A DNA stretch of 64,000 nt from CBDCPI01 sp965220245 (GTDB lineage: Bacteria > Chloroflexota > Dehalococcoidia > Lucifugimonadales > UBA3495), in contig CBDCPI010000006.1 of assembly GCA_965220245.1 (NCBI GenBank), positions 371,707 to 435,706 on the forward strand, in the 5' to 3' direction. Below the pieces are notes generated by a model. It saw only the letters and a program-made list of their open reading frames with translations. It had not been told where the DNA came from and did no database searches. Of this stretch, positions 41,661 to 50,712 are shown in pieces. Each line of letters starts with the position of its first letter. Position 1 is the first letter of the stretch. Both the position numbers and the translations under genes were made by a program.

Positions 41661-43313
41661 TTATTGCAGCTTGAACCCTTCATAGCCGTTGGCCGCCACT
41701 TCGGCGCATCTGGCCCGATAGGCGGGCGCGCTGTCAGGATATAGGAGCAGGACCCGGGCCTTGCCGGGGATGTTCGCCCCCACAAACCAGGAGTCGGTCT
41801 TGGTGCGAATGGAGCCGGCCCCCAACTCGGTGACGTGCTGGACCCACGCTTCCACCGCCTCGGGAGTGGCTTCAATCCGGGTAAAACCGTTCTCGTACAT
41901 GTATCCGATGCACTCGCTCACCCAATCGACGATGGACTCGGCACAGCGAGGAAAGTTGCAGGTCGCGGCGGAATTCAGGGTAAACAGATTGGGAAAGCCG
42001 ACGCTGTGGATGCCCAGGTAACCCCGGGGGCCCTGGGCCCAATGGTCCTTAAACGACACGCTGCCCTCGCCGCGTATATCGATCCTGGTCAGGGCCCCGG
42101 TCATGGCGTCGAATCCGGTGGCGAAGATAATCACGTCCAGCTCGTACTCGGCGCCATCGCTGGTCTGGAGGCCGTTGGGAGTGATGCGCTCAATCGGGGC
42201 CTGGCGCACGTCAACCAGCAATACATTGTCCCGGTTGTAGACCTCGTAGTATCCGCTCTCGCATGGGATCCGCTTGGAGCCGAAAGGATGGTCCTTGGGC
42301 GCCAGCATCTCCGCCACCACCGGGTCGTGGACTCGCTCTCGAATCTTGTTGCGGACGAATTCGGCGTAGGTCTCGTTGGCCTCTTCGTTGGTCATAATGT
42401 CCCGGAAATTGCTCAACCATTTCTTGAATCCGGGCTCCGCCCACAGCTCTTCATACTTCGCCAGCCGCTCCTCCGGGGAGACCTCCAAAGCTGACCGGGG
42501 GTCCATGTCGTGCATGAAGGCGTTGGGGGTCTCGCGGCACTTTTGAAAGATTTCGGGGTAGCTGCTCTTGATCCATTGCTGGGTATCGGCGTCTATCTCC
42601 GAGTTACGCAGCGGGGCACAGTAATTGGGCGTGCGCTGGAAGACGGTCAGGTGGGCCACCTCCCCGGCGATTTCCGGGATCAGTTGGACCGCGGTGGCCC
42701 CGGTGCCGATGACCCCCACCCGCTTGCCCGCCAAGTCCATGCCTTCCTTGGGCCAGCGGCCAGTATGGCACCAGTCGCCCTTGAAGCTAGCGAGCCCTTC
42801 AAAGTCGGGCAGGTAATGGGCCGACAGAATGCCGACCGCCGTGAGCAGGAACCGTCCCCGCACCCGGTAGCCGTCTTCGGTTTCGACCAACCACCAGTTG
42901 GCGTCCGCTTCGAATACCGCCGAGGCGACCCGAGAATTGAACCGGATGTCCCGGCGCAGGTCGAACTTGTCGGCTACGTAATTGAGGTAGCGCTCGTTCT
43001 CCGGCTGCCCGGAATAATGCTCCTTCCAGTCCCATTCCTGGAGGAGTTCTTCGGAGAACGAATAACCGTAGGTGTAGCTCTCCGAGTCGAAACGCGCCCC
43101 CGGATAACGGTTCCAGTACCAAGTGCCGCCCACTCCGGCGGCATCCTCTAAGATGAGCACCGATAGGCCCATCTGGCGCAGGCGGTACAACTGGTACAGC
43201 CCGGTAACCCCGGCGCCGATCACAATGGCGTCAAATTGCTGGATTTCCCCTTGTTGAATTTCCCCGGCCGGCTGCGTGCCGGTTGCGGCTGTTTGCTCTA
43301 ATGAATCTGCCAT
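41661..43313 (-). CDS. Baeyer-Villiger-type flavin monooxygenase
   Basis: The 550-residue protein has an N-terminal FAD site (GAGVTG, 33-38), GGTWYWNRYPGARFDSESY, the type I Baeyer-Villiger fingerprint FKGDWCHTGRWP (177-188) and an NADPH site (GTGATA, 203-208), and it ends normally. These enzymes insert oxygen next to a ketone to give an ester or lactone. Lactone products would fit the lactonase and esterase genes in this window. The start is ATG after agggggaacgac. It stands alone on its strand. Confidence 0.92.
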   Translation of the reverse strand: MADSLEQTAATGTQPAGEIQQGEIQQFDAIVIGAGVTGLYQLYRLRQMGLSVLILEDAAGVGGTWYWNRYPGARFDSESYTYGYSFSEELLQEWDWKEHYSGQPENERYLNYVADKFDLRRDIRFNSRVASAVFEADANWWLVETEDGYRVRGRFLLTAVGILSAHYLPDFEGLASFKGDWCHTGRWPKEGMDLAGKRVGVIGTGATAVQLIPEIAGEVAHLTVFQRTPNYCAPLRNSEIDADTQQWIKSSYPEIFQKCRETPNAFMHDMDPRSALEVSPEERLAKYEELWAEPGFKKWLSNFRDIMTNEEANETYAEFVRNKIRERVHDPVVAEMLAPKDHPFGSKRIPCESGYYEVYNRDNVLLVDVRQAPIERITPNGLQTSDGAEYELDVIIFATGFDAMTGALTRIDIRGEGSVSFKDHWAQGPRGYLGIHSVGFPNLFTLNSAATCNFPRCAESIVDWVSECIGYMYENGFTRIEATPEAVEAWVQHVTELGAGSIRTKTDSWFVGANIPGKARVLLLYPDSAPAYRARCAEVAANGYEGFKLQ

Positions 43314-43340
43314 GTCGTTCCCCCTGTTTTGAACAGTTTC

Positions 43341-43386
43341 TTAACCACGGAGACCACAGCGGCTTCTTTGCGGGCTCCGTGGTTAA
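43341..43386. terminator. hairpin TTAACCACGGAG...CTCCGTGGTTAA
   Basis: Perfect 12-base arms (43341-43352 and 43375-43386) enclose a 22-base loop. It lies just beyond the stop codon of the gene fragment at 43383-43430. Similar hairpins lie at 47370-47402 and 55567-55619. Confidence 0.65.
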
Positions 43387-43430
43387 GTATACAGTGAGGT
43401 GTGGGGCGTTGCGCCCATCAGTAGGCTACC
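43383..43430 (-). pseudogene. 3' remnant of a second acyl-CoA-dehydrogenase-fold monooxygenase gene
   Basis: On the minus strand, the last codons read GSLLMGATPHTSLYT-stop, matching the end of the intact gene at 47414 (GSILMGATPRSSLYG-stop). Sixteen codons match, but no upstream part remains; instead the PIN toxin gene lies immediately before, with its own stop codon inside the match. A full-length paralogue has been lost, apparently when the PIN/restriction cassette arrived. Confidence 0.75.
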
Positions 43431-43836
43431 GGTTGAGTCTCATCAGAATCATAAAACCCTCTTGCTCGAAATGGTGGTCGCCGGTCAGGATTTCCGTGAT
43501 ACCCTCTGCCTCCATGATGTTCATGGATATGCAGTCCTGTAAACTGTAGGCCTTGTCCAAGCGCCTTTCGTACCGGGTGAGTCCGTCCAAGAAAGACTCA
43601 CTTGTCTGCTCAGCGATGGTCACGTTTGGACTGGACAAAATGTCACGCACTGTCTTGGCAGCTTCAGCGCGTAACCGTGGGCCGTAGCGGGACAGGGCCG
43701 TAAGAAATTCTGTGAGAACTTCATGGGTGGTCACAAGTGGCGCATTGCCCAACTGTGCGCGTGCTGCCAATGCTGCCTGGTGCCATTGGTCAGTAGGCAA
43801 GGAGGCAGCAATCCAATAGGCGGCGTCAACGAACAC
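43426..43836 (-). CDS. PIN-domain ribonuclease (VapC-like toxin)
   Basis: The 136-residue protein has PIN-domain acids: D4 (MFVDAAYW), E44-type glutamate in TTHEVLTEFL, D102 in SLQDCISM and the closing D in LTGDHHFEQEGF. These are metal-binding residues of VapC-type nucleases that cleave tRNA or rRNA. The start is GTG, eight bases after the restriction-modification stop. No VapB-like antitoxin gene is next to it, so it may be orphaned, or regulated by coupling to the long upstream gene. Confidence 0.85.
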   Translation of the reverse strand: MFVDAAYWIAASLPTDQWHQAALAARAQLGNAPLVTTHEVLTEFLTALSRYGPRLRAEAAKTVRDILSSPNVTIAEQTSESFLDGLTRYERRLDKAYSLQDCISMNIMEAEGITEILTGDHHFEQEGFMILMRLNR

Positions 43837-43844
43837 CGGGTTAA

Positions 43845-46800
43845 TTATACGTCCGTGCCGTAGAGGTAGTAGTCCAGCCGATCAATCAAGTCATGCGGCA
43901 CCCGGTCCCACTCCTCCTGGGGAATATCCTTAAAGTTTTCGGCAATCCTATCCTCGAGGCTAAAGGGAACGGTTGAGTCGAGCGTGCTATTATCCCTGAG
44001 GCTGAGGAAGTCGCCCGAACCGGCAATAGCCAGGTCTATATCCGCCATCAGCCGCATCGTCTCTAGCAGCGCGGCGACCATGCGCCGATAGTGGGCCAGG
44101 TCGTCAAAGGACAGGTTGCGGCCCCGGCGGTCTTTCAGCCATTTGTCCAGCGGCTGATACCCGCCTATACGAAACTCCCAGGCTTCCGGCGGTATGCCCT
44201 CGAAATACTGGCCGCGCTTGCCGTTCCGGTTGGCGTTGGCACTGATATAGACCCGGCCCTCTGCAAGAGGGGTTTTACCGCCGGGCGGTGTTTGGTCCGG
44301 CGCATAGTATTTCGGATAGCCCCGCTCCACCACGTTGTCACCGGCGACGGGGAAGCGCGCCGACGGTTGGTTCAGGCCAGAGGACTCCATCAGATGGACC
44401 GCCGTTAGCTGCCCGCCCAATTCAACCAGCACCCGGAACAACTTGACATCATCAATCCAGGGGACGCGGGGGAAGTCGGCCCGCAGGAACTGATCGTACC
44501 GCTGGCGGTAGTCCGGCGAGTGGAACACCGCGTAGATGTAGTGGAACACATCCGCCGGTCCAAAAGTTCCCTGAAGGTCGCCCCTGCCATCGGCGATGAA
44601 CCGCAAGCCGAGGCGCTTTTCCAAATCTGCGGTGAATTCAGGCGATAAGTTTGGTTCCCGGTCTCCGGGGCCGTAAAGACCTTGGGCGATTTCCTGCTTG
44701 GACGGGTAAGTATACAGGGGATAGAGATAATTCACTTCCTTGAGCGACACGGAATGGTGTTGGGTAATGTGTTTGCTGACAAAGACATGCTCGAACCCTG
44801 CCTGTATCTCGATTGAACGGGTGGTTGACAACCCCAAATTATCCCCGCTCAGCATGTGGCGCATTACCTTCGAGCGCGGCCTGCAGATGAAACCCCGGCT
44901 GTTTCCGGTGTAGTACGTATATCTGGTATCAAATGGTCTGTATAAGACTGGTGTTACTAGCTCATCATCCAGCCCGGAGTTGTTCAGGTCATCCTGGGCC
45001 AAGCTAACCTTCCAGTCTTGGACATCATTGCCCAACTTATAGTCGCTCCTAGCTGTTTCAGCCGGCAGTCCCGCAAAATTCTTGACTACTTCCATCACTT
45101 CATCGGGCGACCAGTGGATGGTCAAGTTGTCGCGGGCAGTCACAATACCCGCTGAGTTGACGGGCATGATTTCGTTTATCCTGGGCCACTGCTGATATTC
45201 ATCGCCAATATCATTGCTCCAAGGCTTGAACCGGTAATCGGGCGATTGTGGGCTGAGGTGGGTCCAATCGGTTGTTGAAATGTCCGACTCGGTCAGGCCT
45301 TCATATTTGGCCTGCCGGGTTCCCCATAGCTCGGCGTGGTGGAGCGCGGCCGGAGCGTCCTTCTCCGGCTCCTTGACGAATATGGCGATGGCGACTCCCT
45401 GCTGAATGTCAAAGACATTTTCGTCCGCGCTGCCGTCCGGCGTTCGCTCCCTTTTATTGGAATTGCCGTGCAAGTCCAGCAGGTAGATGTCGGTAAAAGT
45501 CTCCATCAACTGCTGGCGCATCCCCCGAAAAGTCGGGTTGTCGAGATAGCCGTTATTCGTGATGAAAGCCAGGATGCCTCCGCCGGACTGCTGGATGCGC
45601 CACTGGCCGAAACGGATGAACTTCACGTAATCATCTTGCAGCCACTTGGGGTTTCGCTCGCCGAGAGGCCTTCCGTCAATCTTCTTGTAGTCCTCGATAA
45701 GCTTGCCAATCCAGGCGAGCTTGCCGTCTTTCCGGCTGGCGTTGGCCGAATGGCCGGAGTAGGGGGGATTGCCGAGCACCACCATAATGGGCATATCCCG
45801 CTTGATTTCGGTGGCGGAGTTGGCTTCTTCAGCAATCACCCGGTAGGGGCCGGGCAAAGATGGTTGCATTTCGCCTTCGTTCAGGGCGTTGGTGAGGTAG
45901 ATGCCCAGCCGCTCGTCACTGTCGAACTGATAGGCCCATTCCTGCCGGCGTTCTTCAGGCACGTCCTGTGCGGCAAGTTGCATTCCCAATTTCAGGTGAG
46001 ACATGGCATAGGGGGCCATCAGCAACTCAAACCCGAACACCCGCTTGAGCAAGTGGTCTTTGACGTAACCGTTCCACATCCCGGCCATGCCGCCATTCCG
46101 GTAATGTTCTCTGATGTGGTCTATCACTGCATAGAGGAACGAACCCGTCCCACAGGCGGGGTCAAGCACTAATACGCGGTGTGACTGTTTTTCGACGGTT
46201 TTTGCGTCATTGCCGTCGTATTCCAGGGTTTCATAGGTGGCCGTCGAATAGTCGGCGAGCCCGTCGGGGCAGTTGAAGCGGTGGCGCAGCAGCCAGTCCA
46301 CCGAGCGCACGATGTAAGACACCACCGGCTCCGGGGTGTAGTAAACGCCGCGCTGTTCCCGGAGGGCGGGGGCGTAGGCGGCCAGGAAGGTTTCATAGAA
46401 GTGCATTATTGGGTCCTGGCGGGCAGCCCTTTTTCCGAAGTTGGACAGAATCGCCGCCATGTCCGCGTTGCCCAGAAGTTGGGCCAAGTCGTCCACGAAG
46501 TTGACGAAAGGTGCGTCGTCCAGGTCCGGCCCGGCGACAACCGAGAATATCTGCCGGACGAAGGGGTTGGTCCGGGGGATGTGATGCGCCGCATCCTGCC
46601 GGTGGAAGCTGCCGGACTCGTGGTTCACCCTGGCGGCGAACAGACCATAGGCCAGGGTCTGAGCAAACATGTCGGCAAAGGCGGCCTCGGTAAGGTCCGG
46701 TGCCAGGATGCTTTTCGAGGCTTCGTAGAGGTCGGTCACGTCCTGGGATACTTGGCCCAACCGGAATCCTTCTTCCACCATGTCGCGCACCAGATGGGTA

Positions 46801-47345
46801 AGCCGGGCCATGCGCCGGGCGAGTTCTTCGGGGCTGGAAACCGGCTCGGGATTCCGTTCGATAAAGTCCGAAAAGAGGAAGCTGGTTTCAGCGATGCCGG
46901 TCTCGTTCAAGGCCAGCTTGTTGCGGCTTTCAAGCTCGGCCAGCCGGGCAATGGAGCGCCGTTCCCCGTCCACGTACCAGCGAAATTCGGTGTAGTTGGT
47001 CAGCAGCAGGTTGGGCAGCGAGTCCCGGTAACGCTTCAGTTGCTTTCCGTTTTCCGTGGCTGGATTTGACCGACTGCTGTCCCGCTCTATTGGATCGAGG
47101 CTGACAACAACGTCTTTTGCCTCAACATATCCGACGGTCAGGTGATTAGGCCCGGTCTTGGTAATGGCGAAGTCGGGTGCGCCGCACTCGATGCGCTTGG
47201 GTTCGTTAATTGCCGCAATTCCGCTTTCGGCGGATTCCAGGAGCCTTTTCAGCGCGGGCCGGTAAGTATGTTCGGTAGCGTTGCCCCGCGACAAGCTGGC
47301 CTGCAACTCTTTGACGTAATCTCGGAATATGCTCGCATCGGCCAT
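43845..47345 (-). CDS. type ISP-like single-chain restriction-modification enzyme
   Basis: The 1166-residue protein combines a PD-(D/E)xK-like nuclease (PDFAITK at 57-63 and EAK at 75-77), an N6-adenine methyltransferase core with DPACGTG (395-401) and NPPY (526-529), and a long C-terminal target-recognition and specificity region (EDRIAENFKDIPQEEWDRVP near the end). This is the layout of type ISP/type IIG-like enzymes that cut and methylate in one chain, but I see no helicase motifs between the modules, so ATP-driven translocation is doubtful. It protects against foreign DNA. It is alone except for the PIN gene and lies beside the scar of another gene. Confidence 0.88.
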   Translation of the reverse strand: MADASIFRDYVKELQASLSRGNATEHTYRPALKRLLESAESGIAAINEPKRIECGAPDFAITKTGPNHLTVGYVEAKDVVVSLDPIERDSSRSNPATENGKQLKRYRDSLPNLLLTNYTEFRWYVDGERRSIARLAELESRNKLALNETGIAETSFLFSDFIERNPEPVSSPEELARRMARLTHLVRDMVEEGFRLGQVSQDVTDLYEASKSILAPDLTEAAFADMFAQTLAYGLFAARVNHESGSFHRQDAAHHIPRTNPFVRQIFSVVAGPDLDDAPFVNFVDDLAQLLGNADMAAILSNFGKRAARQDPIMHFYETFLAAYAPALREQRGVYYTPEPVVSYIVRSVDWLLRHRFNCPDGLADYSTATYETLEYDGNDAKTVEKQSHRVLVLDPACGTGSFLYAVIDHIREHYRNGGMAGMWNGYVKDHLLKRVFGFELLMAPYAMSHLKLGMQLAAQDVPEERRQEWAYQFDSDERLGIYLTNALNEGEMQPSLPGPYRVIAEEANSATEIKRDMPIMVVLGNPPYSGHSANASRKDGKLAWIGKLIEDYKKIDGRPLGERNPKWLQDDYVKFIRFGQWRIQQSGGGILAFITNNGYLDNPTFRGMRQQLMETFTDIYLLDLHGNSNKRERTPDGSADENVFDIQQGVAIAIFVKEPEKDAPAALHHAELWGTRQAKYEGLTESDISTTDWTHLSPQSPDYRFKPWSNDIGDEYQQWPRINEIMPVNSAGIVTARDNLTIHWSPDEVMEVVKNFAGLPAETARSDYKLGNDVQDWKVSLAQDDLNNSGLDDELVTPVLYRPFDTRYTYYTGNSRGFICRPRSKVMRHMLSGDNLGLSTTRSIEIQAGFEHVFVSKHITQHHSVSLKEVNYLYPLYTYPSKQEIAQGLYGPGDREPNLSPEFTADLEKRLGLRFIADGRGDLQGTFGPADVFHYIYAVFHSPDYRQRYDQFLRADFPRVPWIDDVKLFRVLVELGGQLTAVHLMESSGLNQPSARFPVAGDNVVERGYPKYYAPDQTPPGGKTPLAEGRVYISANANRNGKRGQYFEGIPPEAWEFRIGGYQPLDKWLKDRRGRNLSFDDLAHYRRMVAALLETMRLMADIDLAIAGSGDFLSLRDNSTLDSTVPFSLEDRIAENFKDIPQEEWDRVPHDLIDRLDYYLYGTDV

Positions 47346-47369
47346 TTCAGTCGCCTTTCATCCCTTTTG

Positions 47370-47402
47370 ACCACAGAGCAAACAAAGAAAATCCTCTGTG
47401 GT
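47370..47402. terminator. hairpin ACCACAGAG...CTCTGTGGT
   Basis: Nine-base arms (47370-47378 and 47394-47402) enclose 15 bases, just after the stop of the 47414 gene. It is related to the hairpin at 43341 that follows the gene's lost copy. Confidence 0.6.
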
Positions 47403-47413
47403 TAATCCAACAG

Positions 47414-48577
47414 TTAACCATACAGCGAAGACCGGGGCGTTGCGCCCATGAGTATGCTCCCGCCGTACTCGTAGTTGGCGGCCAGCCCGGAAATGTGCTG
47501 CCCGTGCACGTGCAGGTCTCTAAAGAACCGTTCCAGCCCAACGGAATGGTGAATGGCGTTGGTCCCGGCGGCGTTGAACAGCTTGTCAACCACGTCTACC
47601 GACTGTCTGATGGCGTGGGTGATGGCCAAGCGGGCGCGGGGCGCCTTCTCCAGCACATCGGGGCTTCTCTGCACCTGGGACTCCCACATCGCGCCCACCG
47701 CGTCTAGCAAGTGACTTCTGGCGCTGTCGATCATTGCTTCGCATTCGCCGACGATAATCTGAACATGAAGGCGGTCCCGCAGCAAGGTCTTGGAATCGGT
47801 GGAGCCGGAGCCCATCGCCAAATCCAAGAAGGCGTTCATCGCCCCCCGCGCCATGCCCAAGGTGTTGGCTGCGGAGAGGGTCCAGCCGAGAATGGTCGCG
47901 GTTTGCGGAGGATGGTACAGCGGGCCGTCATGGTAGGCTGGATCGCCGCGAGTGTAGGTGTGGCTGGTGGGTACGAACACATCGAAGAACTCCGCGTCGT
48001 TGCTGGCGGTCCCTCTCATGCCCAGGGTAGTCCAAGTGTTAAGGACCGTCCCCGCCGCCACCGGGACTACCGCCACCCGGGTAACCTGGCTGCCGTCTTG
48101 GGCCAACACCGGACCGTTATCGTCGATAACGGCGCAATTCAGGAACAAAGCTATGGAATGATCGATGCCGCTCAGGTAATTCCAGCGGCCGGAGACCAGA
48201 TAGCCGCCTTCCGTGAGTTTGGCCACCCCCTCGGGGCGGGCCGAACCTGACCCCAGCAGGACCGGCGGGTCCCCGAAGATTTCCTTGGCCGCCTCCGCGG
48301 TCAACCGGGAGGTTGCCGCCGTAACCGCACTGCCGTTAAAGACGCACCAGCCCACCGACCCGTCGGCCTTGGCGACTTCTTCCACCACGTGGAAGGCGGT
48401 GATTGGGTCGGCTTCCGGCCCGCCCAGAGACTTGGGGGCGTACATGCAAAATAGCTGTTTGTCCGCCAAGGCCGACGCCAATTCAGGAGGTAGCTGACAC
48501 TCGGCGTCAATCCGGTCTAGATTCGACAAGATCATGGGAACCAGACTTTTGGCAGTGTCGAGGAGTTGATCGGCCAT
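47414..48577 (-). CDS. acyl-CoA-dehydrogenase-fold flavin monooxygenase (HsaA/DszC-like)
   Basis: The 387-residue protein has the acyl-CoA dehydrogenase fold (LPPELASALADKQLFCMYAPKSLGGPEAD, then ADGSVGWCVFNGSAVT, WTTLGMRGTASNDAEFFDVFVP) but a C-terminus like group D monooxygenases (HsaA, DszC, HpaB relatives) rather than a classic dehydrogenase; no catalytic glutamate is apparent. Such enzymes hydroxylate phenols or oxidise sulfur or nitrogen with reduced flavin from a partner reductase. The start is ATG after agggagaggaccc. A 3' fragment of a second copy lies at 43383. Confidence 0.8.
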   Translation of the reverse strand: MADQLLDTAKSLVPMILSNLDRIDAECQLPPELASALADKQLFCMYAPKSLGGPEADPITAFHVVEEVAKADGSVGWCVFNGSAVTAATSRLTAEAAKEIFGDPPVLLGSGSARPEGVAKLTEGGYLVSGRWNYLSGIDHSIALFLNCAVIDDNGPVLAQDGSQVTRVAVVPVAAGTVLNTWTTLGMRGTASNDAEFFDVFVPTSHTYTRGDPAYHDGPLYHPPQTATILGWTLSAANTLGMARGAMNAFLDLAMGSGSTDSKTLLRDRLHVQIIVGECEAMIDSARSHLLDAVGAMWESQVQRSPDVLEKAPRARLAITHAIRQSVDVVDKLFNAAGTNAIHHSVGLERFFRDLHVHGQHISGLAANYEYGGSILMGATPRSSLYG

Positions 48578-48756
48578 GGGTCCTCTCCCTGGATGAATTA
48601 TCGACTGGACTATTATAGCCCTTTGGCGCTGCTTTCAAGTAACTGCCCGACGGCTCACTTCCAAACTTAACTGTTCAGACTCGCTGAGGGGAATTGACTG
48701 AGAGACACATCCGCAATGCCAGTGCTAATCCTCTCACGACACTCTGCCGCCCAACC

Positions 48757-48914
48757 GTCGTTCCCGCGCAGGCGGGAATCCAGAAATGTTGAGGAAAAGG
48801 AACCCTTCGACAAGCTCAGGACAGGTGTTGCCGGTTGCAAACGCTTCTGGATTCCGGCTCAAGGCCGGAATGACGGGTTCGGGGGCCGGAATGACGTATC
48901 AAGTCTGAACAGTT
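48757..48914. repeat. dispersed palindromic repeat family B, copy 3
   Basis: It begins with ttcccgcgcaggcgggaatc and ends with gacgtatcaagtctgaac, inverted relative to 39125. It also contains a small family C-like piece (cccttcgacaagctcaggac) at about 48802-48822. It lies in the 450-base gap before the first GMC gene, which otherwise holds no gene. Confidence 0.75.
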
Positions 48915-49027
48915 ACTTCCAAACGGGTCAACCGGGTGCGCCCGGAGCCTCATTGTATTATTATTGGTTGGCGAAACAACGGGGCGCCATTGGCGATTTG
49001 ATTACTTGAAAGGATGGAGGTAAAACG

Positions 49028-50599
49028 ATGAAATACGACTTTATTGTGGTGGGCGGCGGCTCGGCGGGGTGCGCCATTGCGACCCGTCTTTCCGAGGACC
49101 CGGAGCGCTCCGTATTGCTGCTGGAGGCAGGGCCCGACTACCCCGACTTCGACACTCTTCCCGAAGACATAAAGATGGGCAATAACGTTTGGCTTTCGGC
49201 CTACGGCCCCCACAGTTGGGCCTACCGGGGCCATATAACCAACGAACAGCCCGACCTGGAGATCCCCCGAGGTAAGGCCACCGGCGGCTCCAGCGCAATC
49301 AACGGACAGGTCTTGTACCGTGGTATTCCGGAAGACTACGACCGCTGGGCCGGATGGGGCAACGACGAGTGGAGCTACATCAAGTGCCTGCCCCATTTCA
49401 ACAAGCTGGAGACCGACCTCGACTTCGGGGGCAGCGACTTCCACGGTTCCGAAGGGCCGGTGCCGGTGCGCCGCTACCCCCGCAGCGAGTGGCTGCCCCA
49501 CGCCACGGCCTTTGAGCGGGCTTGCGTGGCCGAAGGGTACCCCATAGACGAGGACCAAAACCATCCCGAGTCCACCGGCGTTTCCCCGCGGGCCCGAAAC
49601 ACCATCGACGGCGTCCGCATGAGCAACGCCATCAATTACCTGGACATTGCCCGCCACCGGCTAAACCTGACCATCCGGGCCAGCGTCGTCGCCCGGCGCA
49701 TCATCTTCGATCCTTCGACAGGCTCAGGACAAGCACCGCGGGCGGTGGGAATCGAGGCGGAAAGCGGCGAAGAAGTTTTCACCGTTGAAGCCGAACAGAT
49801 CATTGTCAGCAGCGGCGCGGTGGCCTCTCCCCAACTGCTGTTGCTGTCCGGCATCGGCCCTGCCGAACATCTGCGGAGCCTCGGCATCGAGGTAGTCCAC
49901 GACTCGCCGGGCGTGGGTAAAAACCTGCGCGACCACCCGGCAGCCGCGGCCATCTATCGGGCCGCCGGCGACCGGCCCGACGTACAGGCGCCAGTCATCC
50001 AGGTGGGGTTACGCTACACGGTCGAAGGCTCAGACCTCCGCAACGACATGCAACTCAGCCCGACGCTGATGAATAGCGAGCATCGGCCCGCCCATATCGT
50101 TATCGACGAAGACATGAACTATCTCGGGTTCGGGGCCAGCCTGCAGTTGGCCTTGGGCCAAGGCGAGTTAACCCTTCAGTCCACCGACCCCCACATTCAA
50201 CCCTTCATCAACTACAACTACTACCAGGAGCCGGAGGATCTGCGCCGGATGCGCGAAGCGATCCGTTTGGGCGTGAGGATGGCCGAGGAGCACTCGTACT
50301 TCAAGGACATCGTGCTGGAGCGGATCATGCCTTCCGACGAGGAATTGTCTTCCGACGAGTTGCTGGACGACTGGCTGCGGAAGAACTCCGGCACCTCCCA
50401 CCACATCTCCGGCACCTGCAAGATGGGCCCGGACTCCGACCCTCTGGCCGTCGTCGACCAATACCTGAAGGTGAAGGGCGTCGAGGGCCTGCGCGTAGCC
50501 GACGCTTCGGTTATGCCCGACTGCATCCGGGCCAACACCAACGCCACCACCATCATGATCGGAGAGAAGCTCTCCGACTTTATCAAGGAAGGCAAGTAA
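49028..50599 (+). CDS. GMC oxidoreductase (choline/alcohol dehydrogenase-like), copy 1
   Basis: The 523-residue protein has the FAD-binding GGGSAGCAIATRLSEDP, the GMC signatures GKATGGSSAINGQVLYRG and SSGAVASPQLLLLSGIGPAEHL, and the catalytic His/Asn region in GTSHHISGTCKMG...RANTNATTIMIGEKL. GMC enzymes oxidise alcohols such as choline or long-chain or aryl alcohols. It starts at ATG after atggaggtaaaacg. Its loop after RRIIF carries an in-frame insertion encoded by a family C repeat. It is a tandem paralogue of the next gene, 113 bases away. Confidence 0.92.
   Translation: MKYDFIVVGGGSAGCAIATRLSEDPERSVLLLEAGPDYPDFDTLPEDIKMGNNVWLSAYGPHSWAYRGHITNEQPDLEIPRGKATGGSSAINGQVLYRGIPEDYDRWAGWGNDEWSYIKCLPHFNKLETDLDFGGSDFHGSEGPVPVRRYPRSEWLPHATAFERACVAEGYPIDEDQNHPESTGVSPRARNTIDGVRMSNAINYLDIARHRLNLTIRASVVARRIIFDPSTGSGQAPRAVGIEAESGEEVFTVEAEQIIVSSGAVASPQLLLLSGIGPAEHLRSLGIEVVHDSPGVGKNLRDHPAAAAIYRAAGDRPDVQAPVIQVGLRYTVEGSDLRNDMQLSPTLMNSEHRPAHIVIDEDMNYLGFGASLQLALGQGELTLQSTDPHIQPFINYNYYQEPEDLRRMREAIRLGVRMAEEHSYFKDIVLERIMPSDEELSSDELLDDWLRKNSGTSHHISGTCKMGPDSDPLAVVDQYLKVKGVEGLRVADASVMPDCIRANTNATTIMIGEKLSDFIKEGK
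49709..49737. repeat. family C repeat fragment inserted in frame in the GMC gene
   Basis: The sequence tccttcgacaggctcaggac encodes DPSTGSGQA within IIFDPSTGSGQAPRAV. The paralogue has only FQGKRAV at this place. The reading frame is preserved, so the extra seven or so residues probably sit in a surface loop. Confidence 0.75.
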
Positions 50600-50712
50600 G
50601 GTTTAACCAAGGTTTAACCATAGAGGACACAGAGAGCAGAGAGGTCCTTGAGGGATATGATCTCCCTCTGTGGCCTCTGCGCTCTCCGTAGTAAAAAATC
50701 CGGAGGAGTCTG

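Noticed and set aside
46281..47069. Plus-strand frame of about 260 codons inside the restriction enzyme gene
   Set aside because: It is an antisense shadow of the nuclease/methylase region, which has clear PD-ExK and DPACGTG motifs.
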